DNA of 64,000 nt from contig JAANDG010000113.1 in NCBI GenBank assembly GCA_036852015.1, forward strand, positions 248,001-312,000, given 5' to 3'. This document shows positions 48,066-60,300 of the stretch, piece after piece; within the stretch, counting starts at the first letter, position 1; every line of letters begins with the position of its first letter. Under the pieces are notes generated by a model, which saw nothing but the letters and a program-made list of their open reading frames with translations, searched no databases and was not told where the DNA came from. Source of the DNA: Pelodera strongyloides (lineage: Eukaryota > Nematoda > Chromadorea > Rhabditida > Rhabditidae). The position numbers and the translations under genes are program-made.

Positions 48066-48489
48066 TTAAAGGGAGAGGCCCATGAGAAGAAAGTTGTTAA
48101 TTTACTTACACAGGATGTTCGGAATTTTAGAAATATTTACGTGAAAACAGCATTTTTTTACACCTAAAACTCAGATAGTTATTCCCCGGCAAACAGTTCG
48201 GCCAGGTACCGTAGTCAGAATCAATTTTTGCGCTTTTAGGGCATTACAGTATTGAAAACGCCATGTTAATATCATAAGAATGATGTTCATTCGTTTCAAC
48301 ATTAGTCTGAAGAGAAAGGACGAAAACATAAACCGTAAAAGCGTTCTCACTACGGTACTTGGACGTACAGTTTGCCGGGAAATAACTCTCTGAGTTTTAG
48401 GTGTAAAGAAATGCTGTTTTCACATAAATATTTCTAAAGTTCCGAACATCCTGTGTAAGTTAATTAAGGACAACTTTCTTCTCATGGGA
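48066..48489. repeat. TTAA-bounded palindromic element, family D copy 1, right end truncated
   Basis: Starts TTAAAGGGAGAGGCCCATGA. The arms contain GGATGTTCGG, GTGAAAACAGCAT and CCGTAGTCAGAATC. The right arm ends CTTCTCATGGGA without the expected CTCTCCCTTTAA, so the last bases are lost. Confidence 0.75.
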
Positions 48490-49217
48490 TCAGGAGAAAG
48501 CAATTAATTTTCTCCATATCATTACAATTTATTGAATATGGCAATTGGCCTGCATGGGCATTCCTTTCTGCAGTGTATTAGACGTCGAATTAGCGCGCTT
48601 GTCTTAATCTGTCTCGTGTCTTGCCTCGACACACGTCTCACGCTCAATATGCAATTGCCTAGTCCCAGCTCTACGTTCTCTATGGCATATTCGCGGCGGC
48701 TATTGGGCGACTATTTGCGGCTATTAGGTCCCAAGAGAAGTCTTCAGGCGCGACAACTACTAAAGTTTGGGACCAAAATAGTCATTGCGAAATTTTTCGT
48801 CGAAAAAATTTATTTAAACATTATTTCTGTGTTTTATTTGAATGTTTGACAATAATAGCTATCTATTTCTTTAAGTAGCACAAAAAAAAAGAGTTAATTT
48901 TTATATTCTCTTTCATTATATAGATAAGCAAATACTGCAAGGGATGTCTTCTAAATAATACATGTTAGAAGGCAAATAATGCGACTTGAGCATTCGACAG
49001 ACTTCCGAAAAACTTGTCGTAGTATGAAAATGCACGCGTCCGGCATATATCCTACCCTAAACAATGGATGGAGTCAATGGACTACTGCTTTTTTCTCAAA
49101 TCATAGCGAAGGAAGATATGGCTTAAAAACGGTTGTAGAACGAATAGAATAGATGTCCCCATCTCCATAAAAAGGTATTGTGGCGAGTACTATTACCAAA
49201 AACAACTAACAACATCA
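48490..49217. other. Gene-free stretch
   Basis: An open frame at 48532-48849 has mixed composition but no motif or splice evidence. Confidence 0.4.
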
Positions 49218-49288
49218 TCCGTTGTGGTCTAGTGGTTAGGATTTGTGGCTCTACCCACAAGGCCGGGGTTCGATTCCCCGCAACGGAA
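49218..49288 (+). tRNA. tRNA-Glu-like gene with a six-base anticodon loop
   Basis: Acceptor TCCGTTG pairs fully with CAACGGA. The D-arm GTCTAGTGGTTAGGAT, T-arm CGGGGTTCGATTCCCCG and anticodon stem TGTGG/CCACA are all intact and typical of tRNA-Glu. The loop is CTCTAC, one base shorter than the usual seven of a CUC isoacceptor. A Pol III terminator (seven T) follows at 49292-49298. The total is 71 bases with the discriminator A. Keeping U33, the three bases after it are CUA; a functional Glu tRNA would need CUC. It is either a recent pseudogene, a sequence error or a variant tRNA. Confidence 0.75.
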
Positions 49289-49499
49289 TTCTTTTTTTGC
49301 TCCTTGTCTTACCGGGAGAATGTCTGTACAGCCTTAGTGTTAGCAATTTTTTGTTGTGTATTGTCCTCAAACGTTATCTAACGGAAATTGTGTTGATCCG
49401 AACTCTCAGTATATATTAGTAATTATTGAGGGTGCTTAGATTAAGTAACGAAAAATACAAAATTCTTATTACAATGAAAATTAAGCATAAACATATCTA

Positions 49500-49860
49500 T
49501 TAATCATATTTTCTTTTCCCCTTGGGTAAAAGTCCCCGTTTCCCAAATGGAGCGTGAATTCGGGAAGGGATAATAACTTTTCCGGAAAGGAAAAAAAATA
49601 TTTCCCGGGGAGGATTTCGGTTAGGAAATTGCTCCTGGGGAATTTATTTTCCCGGGGAATTTTTTCCGTAAGAATGGTGAATACGGCCTCAGGAGAAAAC
49701 TGTCTCTCGGGAAATTTACCTAGAAAGCGAAAGAGAATGTCAAAAAATTTCTATTCGCCACTCACTTTCCTTCCCGAAAAATGCGTTCCAAAAGTTTTGT
49801 CTCTACAGAAATGTCTACCCTGGAGTGGTGAATACGGCCTCAGAAGTTTTAAATGAGCAG
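49500..49860. repeat. Region of TTCCCGGGGAA-type palindromes and a 17-bp direct repeat
   Basis: GGTGAATACGGCCTCAG occurs at 49676-49692 and 49827-49843. Between 49550 and 49660 CCCGGGGA and CCGGAAAGG words recur. The open frame across it is Gly/Lys/Arg-rich and unsupported. Confidence 0.5.
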
Positions 49861-50099
49861 GATATCTTCTCTTCCAAAGAAACCGCAATTTTTTAGTTGA
49901 TTTGAATTGCGTTATTTTATTCGAAATCAGTAATATAGTAAGTTTCTGTGTTGGTCTTCAGAGCGAATCGGTTTACTTTCGCCGATTCTGAATTTTAAAA
50001 ATAATAATTGGCTCAGAATAAGAATAAGCGCCGCCACGCCTCTACTGTAATGAATTGTTCACTTTTGCCTTTAATAAAAAACATCCAAAAACTCCCACT

Positions 50100-50571
50100 T
50101 TAAATGGACAGGCCCATCAAAATAAACATATATTTACGATTCATGTTGTTTTTTATTAGCAGCGTTTATTACAATATATACACACTACTTTTTATCCACA
50201 TCCATCACGGGGAACTTTTTTACGACGAGCCCAACTCATAAGGGTACCGTAGTTGCATCAATTTAGTCCTAATAATTATTTTACTTCCCGTATCTTATAA
50301 CACACCTACAAAATTACGCACGAGACAGTATGCTCAATAAAGAGGTGCCAGAGAAAAAGACCGAGAGAGCAGACAACTAGAGCGGATAGACAACGAGAGG
50401 AAGGGCCGGGCAACGGTAATACATTTGCGGATGCGATGGTCGAAACAAGTTCTCCGGGGAGAATGTCGATAAAATTTGTTTTACATATATTGCAACAAAC
50501 ACTTTTAATAAAAATAAAAATTAAGACGAAATCGTAAATATAGATTTATTTTGATGGGCCTGTCCCTTTAA
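50100..50571. repeat. TTAA-bounded element, family E copy 2
   Basis: Starts TTAAATGGACAGGCCCATCA and ends TGATGGGCCTGTCCCTTTAA. The sub-terminal CATATATTTACGATTC and ACAATATATACA are shared with copy 1. The middle (50230-50460) is unrelated to copy 1 and more GC-rich. Confidence 0.85.
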
Positions 50572-50714
50572 ACTCTTTTTCACGATATAGAACTGTTATT
50601 GTGGAGTTATTGTGGTATCAATGACACACAATGAAATAGCCGATAAGTAATTTATAATTGCGCCCATTCTTTCTCCAAACTTTCTGAGCAGTTAAGTTGA
50701 CTAATACTTGTTAG

Positions 50715-51180
50715 TTAAAATTTCAGACCTCCATAATATAAAAAAAGAACTCGCTAGCTCCGATTCATTCCACACAGAACTAAAAACGCTGTATCTGTCA
50801 GTTTATACAATAATAGTTTATACGAAGTTACCTATGAGCTATGAGCTATGAGCCAGTGAGATCCAAACGGTAATGATGGCTTACACTAAACTACTGTTTT
50901 TCAAACGTTATTGATTGAATTTTTGATGAAAACTGGTTTCTATTTGTTTACAGCGGATGTTTCAAATTCCGTTGGAAGAGTAGGAGTGCCACCAAGAGGG
51001 AAGCGAAATTGAGAGTTGTAGCTATTTTAGAATTTTGAACATATAATTGGAGCATATAATTGAAATTGATAATACGGTTATTGAGCATGTACGAGTTGTA
51101 CCAAGCTGCAATTTTTGGTTCTGTTTGGAATGAATCAGAGCTAGCGAGCGAAGCGAGTTCTTTTTATTGTCTGAAATTAA
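50715..51180. repeat. TTAA-bounded foldback element, family J
   Basis: TTAAAATTTCAGAC at the left is mirrored by GTCTGAAATTAA at the right. The inner arms GAACTCGCTAGCTC and ATTCATTCCACACAGAAC have complements at 51113-51162. The interior of about 320 bp is non-coding. Confidence 0.75.
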
Positions 51181-51541
51181 GATAATATTTTGTTCTCTTT
51201 TTGTCAAGTCGTAGGATCAGATGAATTCATCTCTTTTGTATATTTTCCAACAATGAACTTTGAAGAACCAAAAACACCCCTTTTTTACCGTTACGATAGT
51301 AACTCTTTTTACGATAGAGAATTGTTCGCTTTTTGCCGGATATTTGTCTAAATATCCGTTTAATAATGAGCTTACTTGGTTTAGTAATAATATGTTTCAG
51401 TTAGTTTAGTAATATGTTTAGTAATAAGCTCGTTTCACTCCTTCCAATTAAAAGCTTTTGCTTTGCAAAGCATGTCGGAAACTATTTGAGCGCTTCATTC
51501 TCGTGAGCCTCCTCATTTAATCAGCATAAAAACACTATAGA

Positions 51542-51981
51542 TTAAAGGGAGAGGCCCACGAGCAAAAGGTGTTTCTTGTTTTACTTGAACAGAATGTCCG
51601 GAATTTCGGAAATATTTCTGTGAAAACCGCATTTCTTTACGCCTAGAACTCGCAGAGATATTTCACGGCAAACAGTTCGGCCAGTTACCGTAGTCAGAAA
51701 GGTTTAAATACGTTTTTACGGTTTATATCCAACCATTAGCATTCTTTCCCGACATAATGATTGTTAAACGAATGAAGAACATTCCTACCATTATAACAAA
51801 GCCTTTTCAATATTTTAATATCCTAAAAGCGCAAAAATTGATTCTGACTACGGTACCTGGCCGAACAGTTTGAGTTCTAGGCCTAAAGAAATTCGGTTTT
51901 TACAATAATATTTCTGAAATTTCGGACATTCTTTTCAAGTAAACTAAGGGAACGTTTTTTCTCGTGGGACTCTCCCTTTAA
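51542..51981. repeat. TTAA-bounded palindromic element, family D copy 2
   Basis: Starts TTAAAGGGAGAGGCCCACGA and ends CGTGGGACTCTCCCTTTAA. The arms are shared with copy 1 (CCGTAGTCAGAA, GGCAAACAGTTCGGCCAG). Its right TTAA is shared with the next element. Confidence 0.85.
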
Positions 51982-52263
51982 AGGGATGGGTTCACTACAA
52001 AATCACCTTGTTTTCATGCTTTAGTTCGAATTAATAGAATTACTCCCTAGGGAAGATATTAGGTAATAAGGGTGAGTATTGATCGATCTTCCGATAACAT
52101 AAGTAAACAAGATAAACTAGGGAAGCTAAGAGATATGGCTGAAACACACTGCTTTGAGCAAAATAAACTTTAGTTTTTATAGTTTACTTTACTTCAAACA
52201 CAGAAAAAAAACAGTACTAAAGCATAAAAACAAGGTGATTTTGTAGTGAACCCATCCCTTTAA
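51978..52263. repeat. TTAA-bounded palindromic element, family C copy 2
   Basis: Starts TTAAAGGGATGGGTTCACTA, followed by CAAAATCACCTTGTTTT, and ends with the complement. The arms include ATGCTTTAGT. It abuts the family D element through a common TTAA at 51978-51981. Confidence 0.85.
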
Positions 52264-52301
52264 TGTACAGCGCGTTGGGAAAATTTATTGTCTTGTCTAG
52301 T

Positions 52302-54177
52302 CTAATCCTTCTTGTCTTTCTACAGTCCCCAGCACGTAGGAGAAACATTTTAAAAATGAGCATACCTTTAAAAAGCGCCGGAGGGTGCTTCTATTTGTAC
52401 CGAGACCTTCCCATAGTTCCGCGGTCAGAGCCACGTCTTCGAACTTGGTCCAATTCCTTTTTAACATCTCCTTAGTCCACAGTACCTTCTCTTTATCCGG
52501 AATTTTCTGCAATATAAACGATGACTACATGTGTCGCACCTTTTGGTCAACTTATTTGGGCCACACCGAAGTCAACTTATTTTTGGCGTCAGATTCTGAA
52601 ACAGAAGCGTTATCATCAAATCTGTCTCTCTCTGATTCAAGCTTCGCTTCAGCATTGGGGCCGATTCTATGTATTTAATTCCCAAACATAATTCTTTTAT
52701 TGAATATAAGTATATGCAGCTCACTGTTTGTGATATGTGTTCTTTTTACTTTGTGCTACATTCCTCTATTGTGTATTCCCAGAAACCGAAGTAACTTTAA
52801 TACTTATTTTTTCTTCTGTATGGTATATTTTGTTTATTATTGAGGTTTTTTTATTTACGTCAGCTTCCGATTCTGGTGCAGACTGGGCGTAATCGCGGCG
52901 AAGTCTGGGCGCTGGCCTGGCGCAGACTGTGAGCGGAAATGGGTGTGCATGTGAGCGTGCCTGTGGCGCACCGCCTTTTGCGTCGCCGCGCACTTGCCAC
53001 GTCTGCGCGGCGCGCCGTCAAAGTTTAGCGTTGAATCGACAATCAATCGCTTCCGCTTGCGTACTCTCCAATCCTTATTCCACGAATTCGCATAATGAGC
53101 CGCTTTGTCGCCGAAGAATCCAGGAAGTACAACTTAAAAGAAACACAACACACAAAATAATCGCACACAACTAATAGAACCGGGTGTAAAAGAAAAGACA
53201 ACATTAATCAAAACACAAATCTCGAACTGGGCAGGATCTGGGAAAAGACTCTTTTTCTTTTTTTTTTTCTTTTTTTTAAACAGGGCAGGATCTGGGAAAC
53301 TTTTTTAACCATTTAAAATAGAAGCAGAAACCAGCAACCAGCAGAAAGAAACAATGAAAATGATGGGAATACACAGACAGCTGGACAAATCTGGAAAAGA
53401 CCGAAGAAGTAAATGTGCTCAATCGTGGTCGAACTAAAAGAGGAAGCAAGCATTAAACACAAATATAGCACTCGTAAATTTGTCTATCCGATTAATTTAA
53501 ATTGATAAAAAATCGAATTGAGTTGAAATCGAATGAAAGAAAATTCCACAATGTTTGGCTTTCAGAGACAACAAACAATTATCATTAACATATACAATCA
53601 CTAAACAAATAAACGTAAACACCCTTCAAAACAAATGCTGAAAAAAGCCAACTTTAGGCGGCAGCGACTCCTCTTTCTCTGCGCTCGCACCGTCCTGTCC
53701 AACACAGGAAATGGGCAGATAATCATGTTTTTATGACGCGAATTAAAACCATATGGCTGCCTTATTTTATTTGCTTGTTTTTTTTTTCGTCAAATATACA
53801 TATATGCATTAAAAAAAGTACGCAAAAAGTGCAATAAAAATAATTAAAAACAAGAAAAGTGGAAAAATGGGGGTAAAAAAGACTCACCTCGCGGAGGCCG
53901 CCATGTCCTTTTGTTGGCTAAATCGAAAAATATGCATGTATGATTAACAAATAATGAAAATATTTTGGAACTACATGCGAATATTTTATATTACTTTTAC
54001 TAAATTGTTAATCATGCCAGGTTTCAGAAACATCCTTATTAGTAGCCTCTAATCTCGCATTTAATATTTTACCAGCAATATTTTTTATTCGTATAGTTAC
54101 CCCACCTGAGACCGATCCTGCTTTTCTTTCTTGGGCGGAGGTTGCTTCATGGGTGATCGACCGCCACCAAGACGCTC
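52302..54177 (-). CDS. Probable minus-strand gene fragments, several phase-0 exons, family not recognised
   Basis: Candidate exons: 54106-54177 (24 residues, beginning ERLGGGRSPMKQ and Lys/Pro-rich), 53888-53917 (PTKGHGGLRE), 53626-53694 (EKEESLPPKVGFFQ, then a stop), 52366-52506 (47 residues with VLWTKEMLKRNWTKF and LTAELWEGLGTNRSTLRRF) and 52302-52319 (KDKKD and stop). Exons 1, 2, 4 and 5 have good AG and GT borders in phase 0, and AATAAA (52284-52289) follows the last stop. I could not find a proper donor after the third exon, so these may be two genes or one with an error. First exons would lie in or beyond the satellite. A GC-rich open frame at 52858-53130 lies between. No function is claimed. 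Confidence 0.35.
52572..52675. repeat. Diverged single copy of the satellite monomer
   Basis: CAACTTATTTTTGGCGTCAG, then ATTCTGAAACAGAAGCG, AATCTGTCTCTCTCTGATTC and AGCTTCGCTTCAGCATTGG, align in order with the 129-bp monomer of the array 1.7 kb away. On the minus strand this copy is an uninterrupted 34-codon frame rich in Glu, Asp, Ser and Lys (with SVSESDAKNK), whereas typical array monomers contain a stop in that frame. Confidence 0.75.
52676..53625. other. Unresolved stretch between probable exons
   Basis: A GC-rich block at 52860-53040 is open on both strands; its plus strand gives GCACGSAC-like Cys/Ala words and its minus strand is basic and His-rich. I cannot choose between coding and non-coding. 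AT-rich DNA follows. Confidence 0.3.
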
Positions 54178-54226
54178 CTAAACATGCGTAGAAGCAAAGT
54201 TGGTGTTGCTCGTGTTCACAACACCC

Positions 54227-54296
54227 ATTATTTAAGCTTTAAATTGTAAAAAAAAATAAAAACAATTATTTAAGCTTTAAATTGTAAAAAAAAATA
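54227..54296. repeat. Tandem duplication of 32 bp at the satellite border
   Basis: ATTATTTAAGCTTTAAATTG followed by an A run is repeated with a 38-bp period immediately before the array starts. Confidence 0.8.
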
Positions 54297-54354
54297 CCCA
54301 AGCAAAAACGCAAAAATAGCTTCCGCAGGGAGGATACGAACACTTGACCTTCCC

Positions 54355-57300
54355 GTTACTTTTGATCTACGGTGAACTTTGCACGTCGACTTGTTTTTGA
54401 CTGCTCGTCGACTTATTTTTGACGTCATAGATTCTGAATCAGAAGAGCGATCGATAATCTGTATCTGATGCATGCTTCGCTTCAGCATTGGAGTCGATTT
54501 GCATCGTTACTTTTGATCTACGGTGAACTTTGCACGTCGACTTGTTTTGACGTCATAGATTCTGAATCCGAAGCGCGATCGAGAATCTATCTCTGACGCA
54601 CGCTTCGCTTCAGCATTGGAGTCGATTTGCATCGTTACTTTTGATCTACGGTGAACTTCGCACGTCGACTTGTTTTTCACGTCATAGATTCTGAATCAGA
54701 AGCGCGATCGAGAATCTGTCTCTGACGCACGCTTCGCTTCAGCATTGGAGTCGATTTGCATCGTTACTTTTGATCTACCGTTAACTTTGATCTACGGTGA
54801 ACTTTGCACTTCGACTTGTTTTTGACGTCATAGATTCTGAATCAGAAGCGCGATCGACAATCCGTCTGTGATGCATGCTTCTCTTCAGTATGGGAATCGA
54901 TTTGCATCGTTGCTTTTGATCTACGGTGAACGTTGCAGGTCGACTTATTTTTGACGTCATAGACTCTGAAGCAGAAGCGTGATCGAGAATCTGTCTCTCA
55001 CATGCTTCGCTTCAGCATTGGAGTCAATTTGCATCGTTACTTTTGGTCTCCAGTGAATGTTGCACGTCGACTTATTTTTGACGTCATAGATTCTGAATCA
55101 GAAGAGCGATCGATAATCTGTATCTGATGCATGCTTCGCTTCAGCATTGGAGTCGATTTGCATCATTACTTTTGATCTACGGTGAACTTTGCACGTCGAC
55201 TTGTTTTTGACGTCATAGATTCTGAATCAGAAGCGCGCGATCGAGAATCCATCTCTGACGCACGCTTCGCTTCAGCATTGGAGTCGATTTGCATCGTTAC
55301 TTTTGATCTACGGTGAACTTTGCACGTTGACCTGTTTTTTGACGTCATAGATTCTGAATCCGGAGCGTGTTCGAGAATCTGTCTCTGATGCATGCTTAGC
55401 TTCAGCATTGGAGTAGATTTGCATCGTTACCTTTAGATCTACGGTGAACTTTACAAGTCGACTTGTTTTTGACGTCGTAGATTCTGAATCAGAAGCGCCA
55501 TCGACAATCCGTCTGTGATGCGTGCTTCTCTTCGGTATGGGAATCGATTTGCATCGTTACTTTTGGTCTACGGTGAACGTTGCAGGTCGACTTATTTTTG
55601 ACGTCATAGATTCTGAAGCAGAAGCGTGATCGAGAATCTGTCTCTCATGCATGCTTCGCTTCAGCATTGGAGTCGATTTGCATCGTTACTTTTGGTCTAC
55701 AGTGAATGTTGCTCGTCGACTTATTTTTGACGTCATAGATTCTGAATCAGAAGAGCGATCGATAATCTGTATCTGATGCATGCTTCGCTTCAGCATTGGA
55801 GTCGATTTGCATCGTTACTTTTGATCTACGGTGAACTTTGCACGTCGACTTGTTTTGACGTCATAGATTCTGAATCAGAAGCGCGATCGAGAATCTGTCT
55901 CTGATGCACGCTTCGCTTCAGCATTGGAGTCGATTTGCATCGTTACTTTTGATCTACGGTGAACTTTGCACGTCGACTTGTTTTGACGTCATAGATTCTG
56001 AATCAGAAGCGCGATCGAGAATCTGTCTCTGATGCACGCTTCGCTTCAGCATTGGAGTCGATTTGCATCGTTACTTTTGATCTACCGTTAACTTTGATCT
56101 ACGGTGAACTTTGCACGTCGACTTGTTTTTGACGTCATAGATTCTGAATCAGAAGCGCGATCGACAATCCGTCTATGATGCATGCTTCGCTTCAGTATTG
56201 GAGTCGATTTGCACCGTTACCTTTGATCTGCGGTAAACTTTGCACTTCGACTTGTTTTTGACGTCATAGATTCTGAATCAGAAGCGCGATCGACAATCCG
56301 TCTGTGATGCATGCTTCTCTTCAGTATGGGAATCGAATTGCATCGTTGCTTTTGATCTACGGTGAACGTTGCAGGTCGACTTATTTTTGACGTCATAGAC
56401 TCTGAAGCAGAAGCGTGATCGAGAATCTGTCTCTCACATGCTTCGCTTCAGCATTGGAGTCAATTTGCATCGTTACTTTTGGTCTCCAGTGAATGTTGCA
56501 CGTCGACTTATTTTTGACGTCATAGATTCTGAATCAGAAGAGCGATCGATAATCTGTATCTGATGCATGCTTCGCTTCAGCATTGGAGTCGATTTGCATC
56601 ATTACTTTTGATCTACGGTGAACTTTGCACGTCGACTTGTTTTTGACGTCATAGATTCTGAATCAGAAGCGCGATCGAGAATCCATCTCTGACGCACGCT
56701 TCGCTTCAGCATTGGAGTCGATTTGCATCGTTACTTTTGATCTACGGTGAACTTTGCACGTTGACCTGTTTTTGACGTCATAGATTCTGAATCCGGAGCG
56801 TGTTCGAGAATCTGTCTCTGATACATGCTTGGCTTCAGCATTGGAGTAGATTTGCATCGTTACCTTTAGATCTACGGTGAACTTTACTAGTCGACTTGTT
56901 TTTGACGTCGTAGATTCTGAATCAGAAGCGCGATCGACAATCCGTCTGTGATGCGTGCTTCTCTTCGGTATGGGAATCGATTTGCATCGTTACTTTTGGT
57001 CTACGGTGAACGTTGCAGGTCGACTTATTTTTGACGTCATAGATTCTGAAGCAGAAGCGTGATCGCGAATCTGATGCACGCTTCGCTTCAGCATTGGAGT
57101 CGATTTGCATCGTTACTTTTGATCTACGGTGAACTTTGCACGTCGACTTGTTTTTGACGTAATAGATTCTGAATCAGAAGCGCACCCGACAATCTGTCTC
57201 TAATACATTCTATGGTGAACTTTACAATTCGACTTGTTTTTGACGTCGTAGATTCTGAATCAGAAGCGCGATCGACAATCCGTCTGTGATGCATGCTTCT

Positions 57301-60300
57301 CTTCGGTATGGGAATCGATTGGCATCGTTACTTTTGGTCTACGGTGAACGTTGCAGGTCGACTTATTTTTGACGTCATAGCTTCTGAAGCAGAAGCGTGA
57401 TCGAGAATATGTCTCTCATGCATGCTTCGCTTCAGCATTGGAGTCGATTTGCATCGTTACTTTTGTTCTACAGTGAATGTTGCACGTCTACTTATTTTTG
57501 ACGTCATAGATTCTGAATCACAAGAGCGATCGATAATCTGTATCTGATGCATGGTTCGCTTCAGCATTGGAGTCGATTTGCATCGTTACTTTTGATCTAG
57601 GGTGAACTTTGCACGTCGACTTGTTTTTGACGTCATAGATTCTGAATCAGAAGCGCGATCGACAATCCGTCTGTGATGCATGCTTCTCTTCAGTATGGGA
57701 ATCGATTTGCATCGTTACTTTTGTTACTACAGTGAAGTTTGCACTTCGACTTATTTTTGACGTCATAGACTCTGAAGCAGAAGCGTGATCGAGAATCTGT
57801 CTCTCACATGCTTCGCTTCAGCATTGGAGTCAATTTGCATCGTTACTTTTGGTCTCCAGTGAATGTTGCACGTCGACTTATTTTTGACGTCATAGATTCT
57901 GAATCAGAAGAGCGATCGATAATCTGTATCTGATGCATGCTTCGCTTCAGCATTGGAGTCGATTTGCATCATTACTTTTGATCTACGGTGAACTTTGCAC
58001 GTCGACTTGTTTTTGACGTCATAGATTCTGAATCAGAAGCGCGATCGAGAATCCATCTCTGACGCACGCTTCGCTTCAGCATTGGAGTCGATTTGCATCG
58101 TTACTTTTGATCTACGGTGAACTTTGCACGTTGACCTGTTTTTGACGTCATAGATTCTGAATCCGGAGCGTGTTCGAGAATCTGTCTCTGATGCATGCTT
58201 AGCTTCAGCATTGGAGTAGATTTGCATCGTTACCTTTAGATCTACGGTGAACTTTATAAGTCGACTTGTTTTTGACGTCGTAGATTCTGAATCAGAAGCG
58301 CGATCGACAATCCGTCTGTGATGCGTGCTTCTCTTCGGTATGGGAATCGATTTGCATCGTTACTTTTGGTCTACGGTGAACGTTGCAGGTCGACTTATTT
58401 TTGACGTCATAGATTCTGAAGCAGAAGCGTGATCGAGAATCTGTCTCTCATGCATGCTTCGCTTCAGCATTGGAGTCGATTTGCATCGTTTTTTGGTCTA
58501 CAGTGAATGTTGCTCGTCGACTTATTTTTGACGTCATAGATTCTGAATCAGAAGAGCGATCGATAATCTGTATCTGATGCATGCTTCGCTTCAGCATTGG
58601 AGTCGATTTGCATCGTTACTTTTGTTCTACATTGAATGTTGCACGTCTACTTATTTTTGACGTCATAGATTCTGAATCACAAGAGCGATCGATAATCTGT
58701 ATCTGATGCATGGTTCGCTTCAGCATTGGAGTCGATTTGCATCGTTACTTTTGATCTAGGGTGAACTTTGCACGTCGATTTGTTTTTGACGTCATAGATT
58801 CTGAATCAGAAGCGCGATCGACAATCCGTCTGTGATGCATGCTTCTCTTCAGTATGGGAATCGATTTGCATCGTTACTTTTGTACTACAGTGAATGTTGC
58901 ACTTCGACTTATTTTTGACGTCATAGACTCTGAAGCAGAAGCGTGATCGAGAATCTGTCTCTCACATGCTTCGCTTCAGCATTGGAGTCAATTTGCATCG
59001 TTACTTTTGGTCTCCAGTGAATGTTGCACGTCGACTTATTTTTTGACGTCATAGATTCTGAATCAGAAGAGCGATCGATAATCTGTATCTGATGCATGCT
59101 TCGCTTCAGCATTGGAGTCGATTTGCATCATTACTTTTGATCTACGGTGAACTTTGCACGTCGACTTGTTTTTGACGTCATAGATTCTGAATCAGAAGCG
59201 CGATCGAGAATCCATCTCTGACGCACGCTTCGCTTCAGCATTGGAGTCGATTTGCATCGTTACTTTTGATCTACGGTGAACTTTGCACGTTGACCTGTTT
59301 TTGACGTCATAGATTCTGAATCCGGAGCGTGTTCGAGAATCTGTCTCTGATGCATGCTTAGCTTCAGCATTGGAGTAGATTTGCATCGTTACCTTTAGAT
59401 CTACGGTGAACTTTACAAGTCGACTTGTTTTTGACGTCGTAGATTCTGAATCAGAAGCGCGATCGACAATCCGTCTGTGATGCATGCTTCTCTTCGGTAT
59501 GGGAATCGATTTGCATCGTTACTTTTGGTCTACGGTGAACGTTGCAGGTCGACTTATTTTTGACGTCATAGATTCTGAAGCAGAAGCGTGATCGAGAATC
59601 TGTCTCTCATGCATGCTTCGCTTCAGCATTGGAGTCGATTTGCATCGTTTTTTGGTCTACAGTGAATGTTGCTCGTCGACTTATTTTTGACGTCATAGAT
59701 TCTGAATCAGAAGAGCGATCGATAATCTGTATCTGATGCATGATTTGCTTCAGCATTGGAGTCGATTTGCATCGTTACTGCGTGCTTCTCTTCGGTATGG
59801 GAATCGATTTGCATCGTTACTTTTGGTCTACGGTGAACGTTGCAGGTCGACTTATTTTTGACGTCATAGATTCTGAAGCAGAAGCGTGATCGAGAATCTG
59901 TCTCTCATGCATGCTTCGCTTCAGCATTGGAGTCGATTTGCATCGTTACTTTTGGTCTACAGTGAATGTTGCTCGTCGACTTATTTTTGACGTCATAGAT
60001 TCTGAATCAGAAGAGCGATCGATAATCTGTATCTGATGCATGCTTCGCTTCAGCATTGGAGTCGATTTGCATCGTTACTTTTGATCTACGGTGAACTTTG
60101 CACGTCGACTTGTTTTGACGTCATAGATTCTGAATCAGAAGCGCGATCGAGAATCTATCTCTGATGCACGCTTCGCTTCAGCATTGGAGTCGATTTGCAT
60201 CGTTACTTTTGATCTACGGTGAACTTTGCACGTCGACTTGTTTTGACGTCATAGATTCTGAATCAGAAGCGCGATCGAGAATCTATCTCTGATGCACGCT

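Noticed and set aside
53626..53694. N-terminus of an ABC transporter (P-glycoprotein-like LPPKVGFFQ)
   Set aside because: The resemblance is only a few residues, the frame stops after HLF, and no transporter exons follow on the minus strand.
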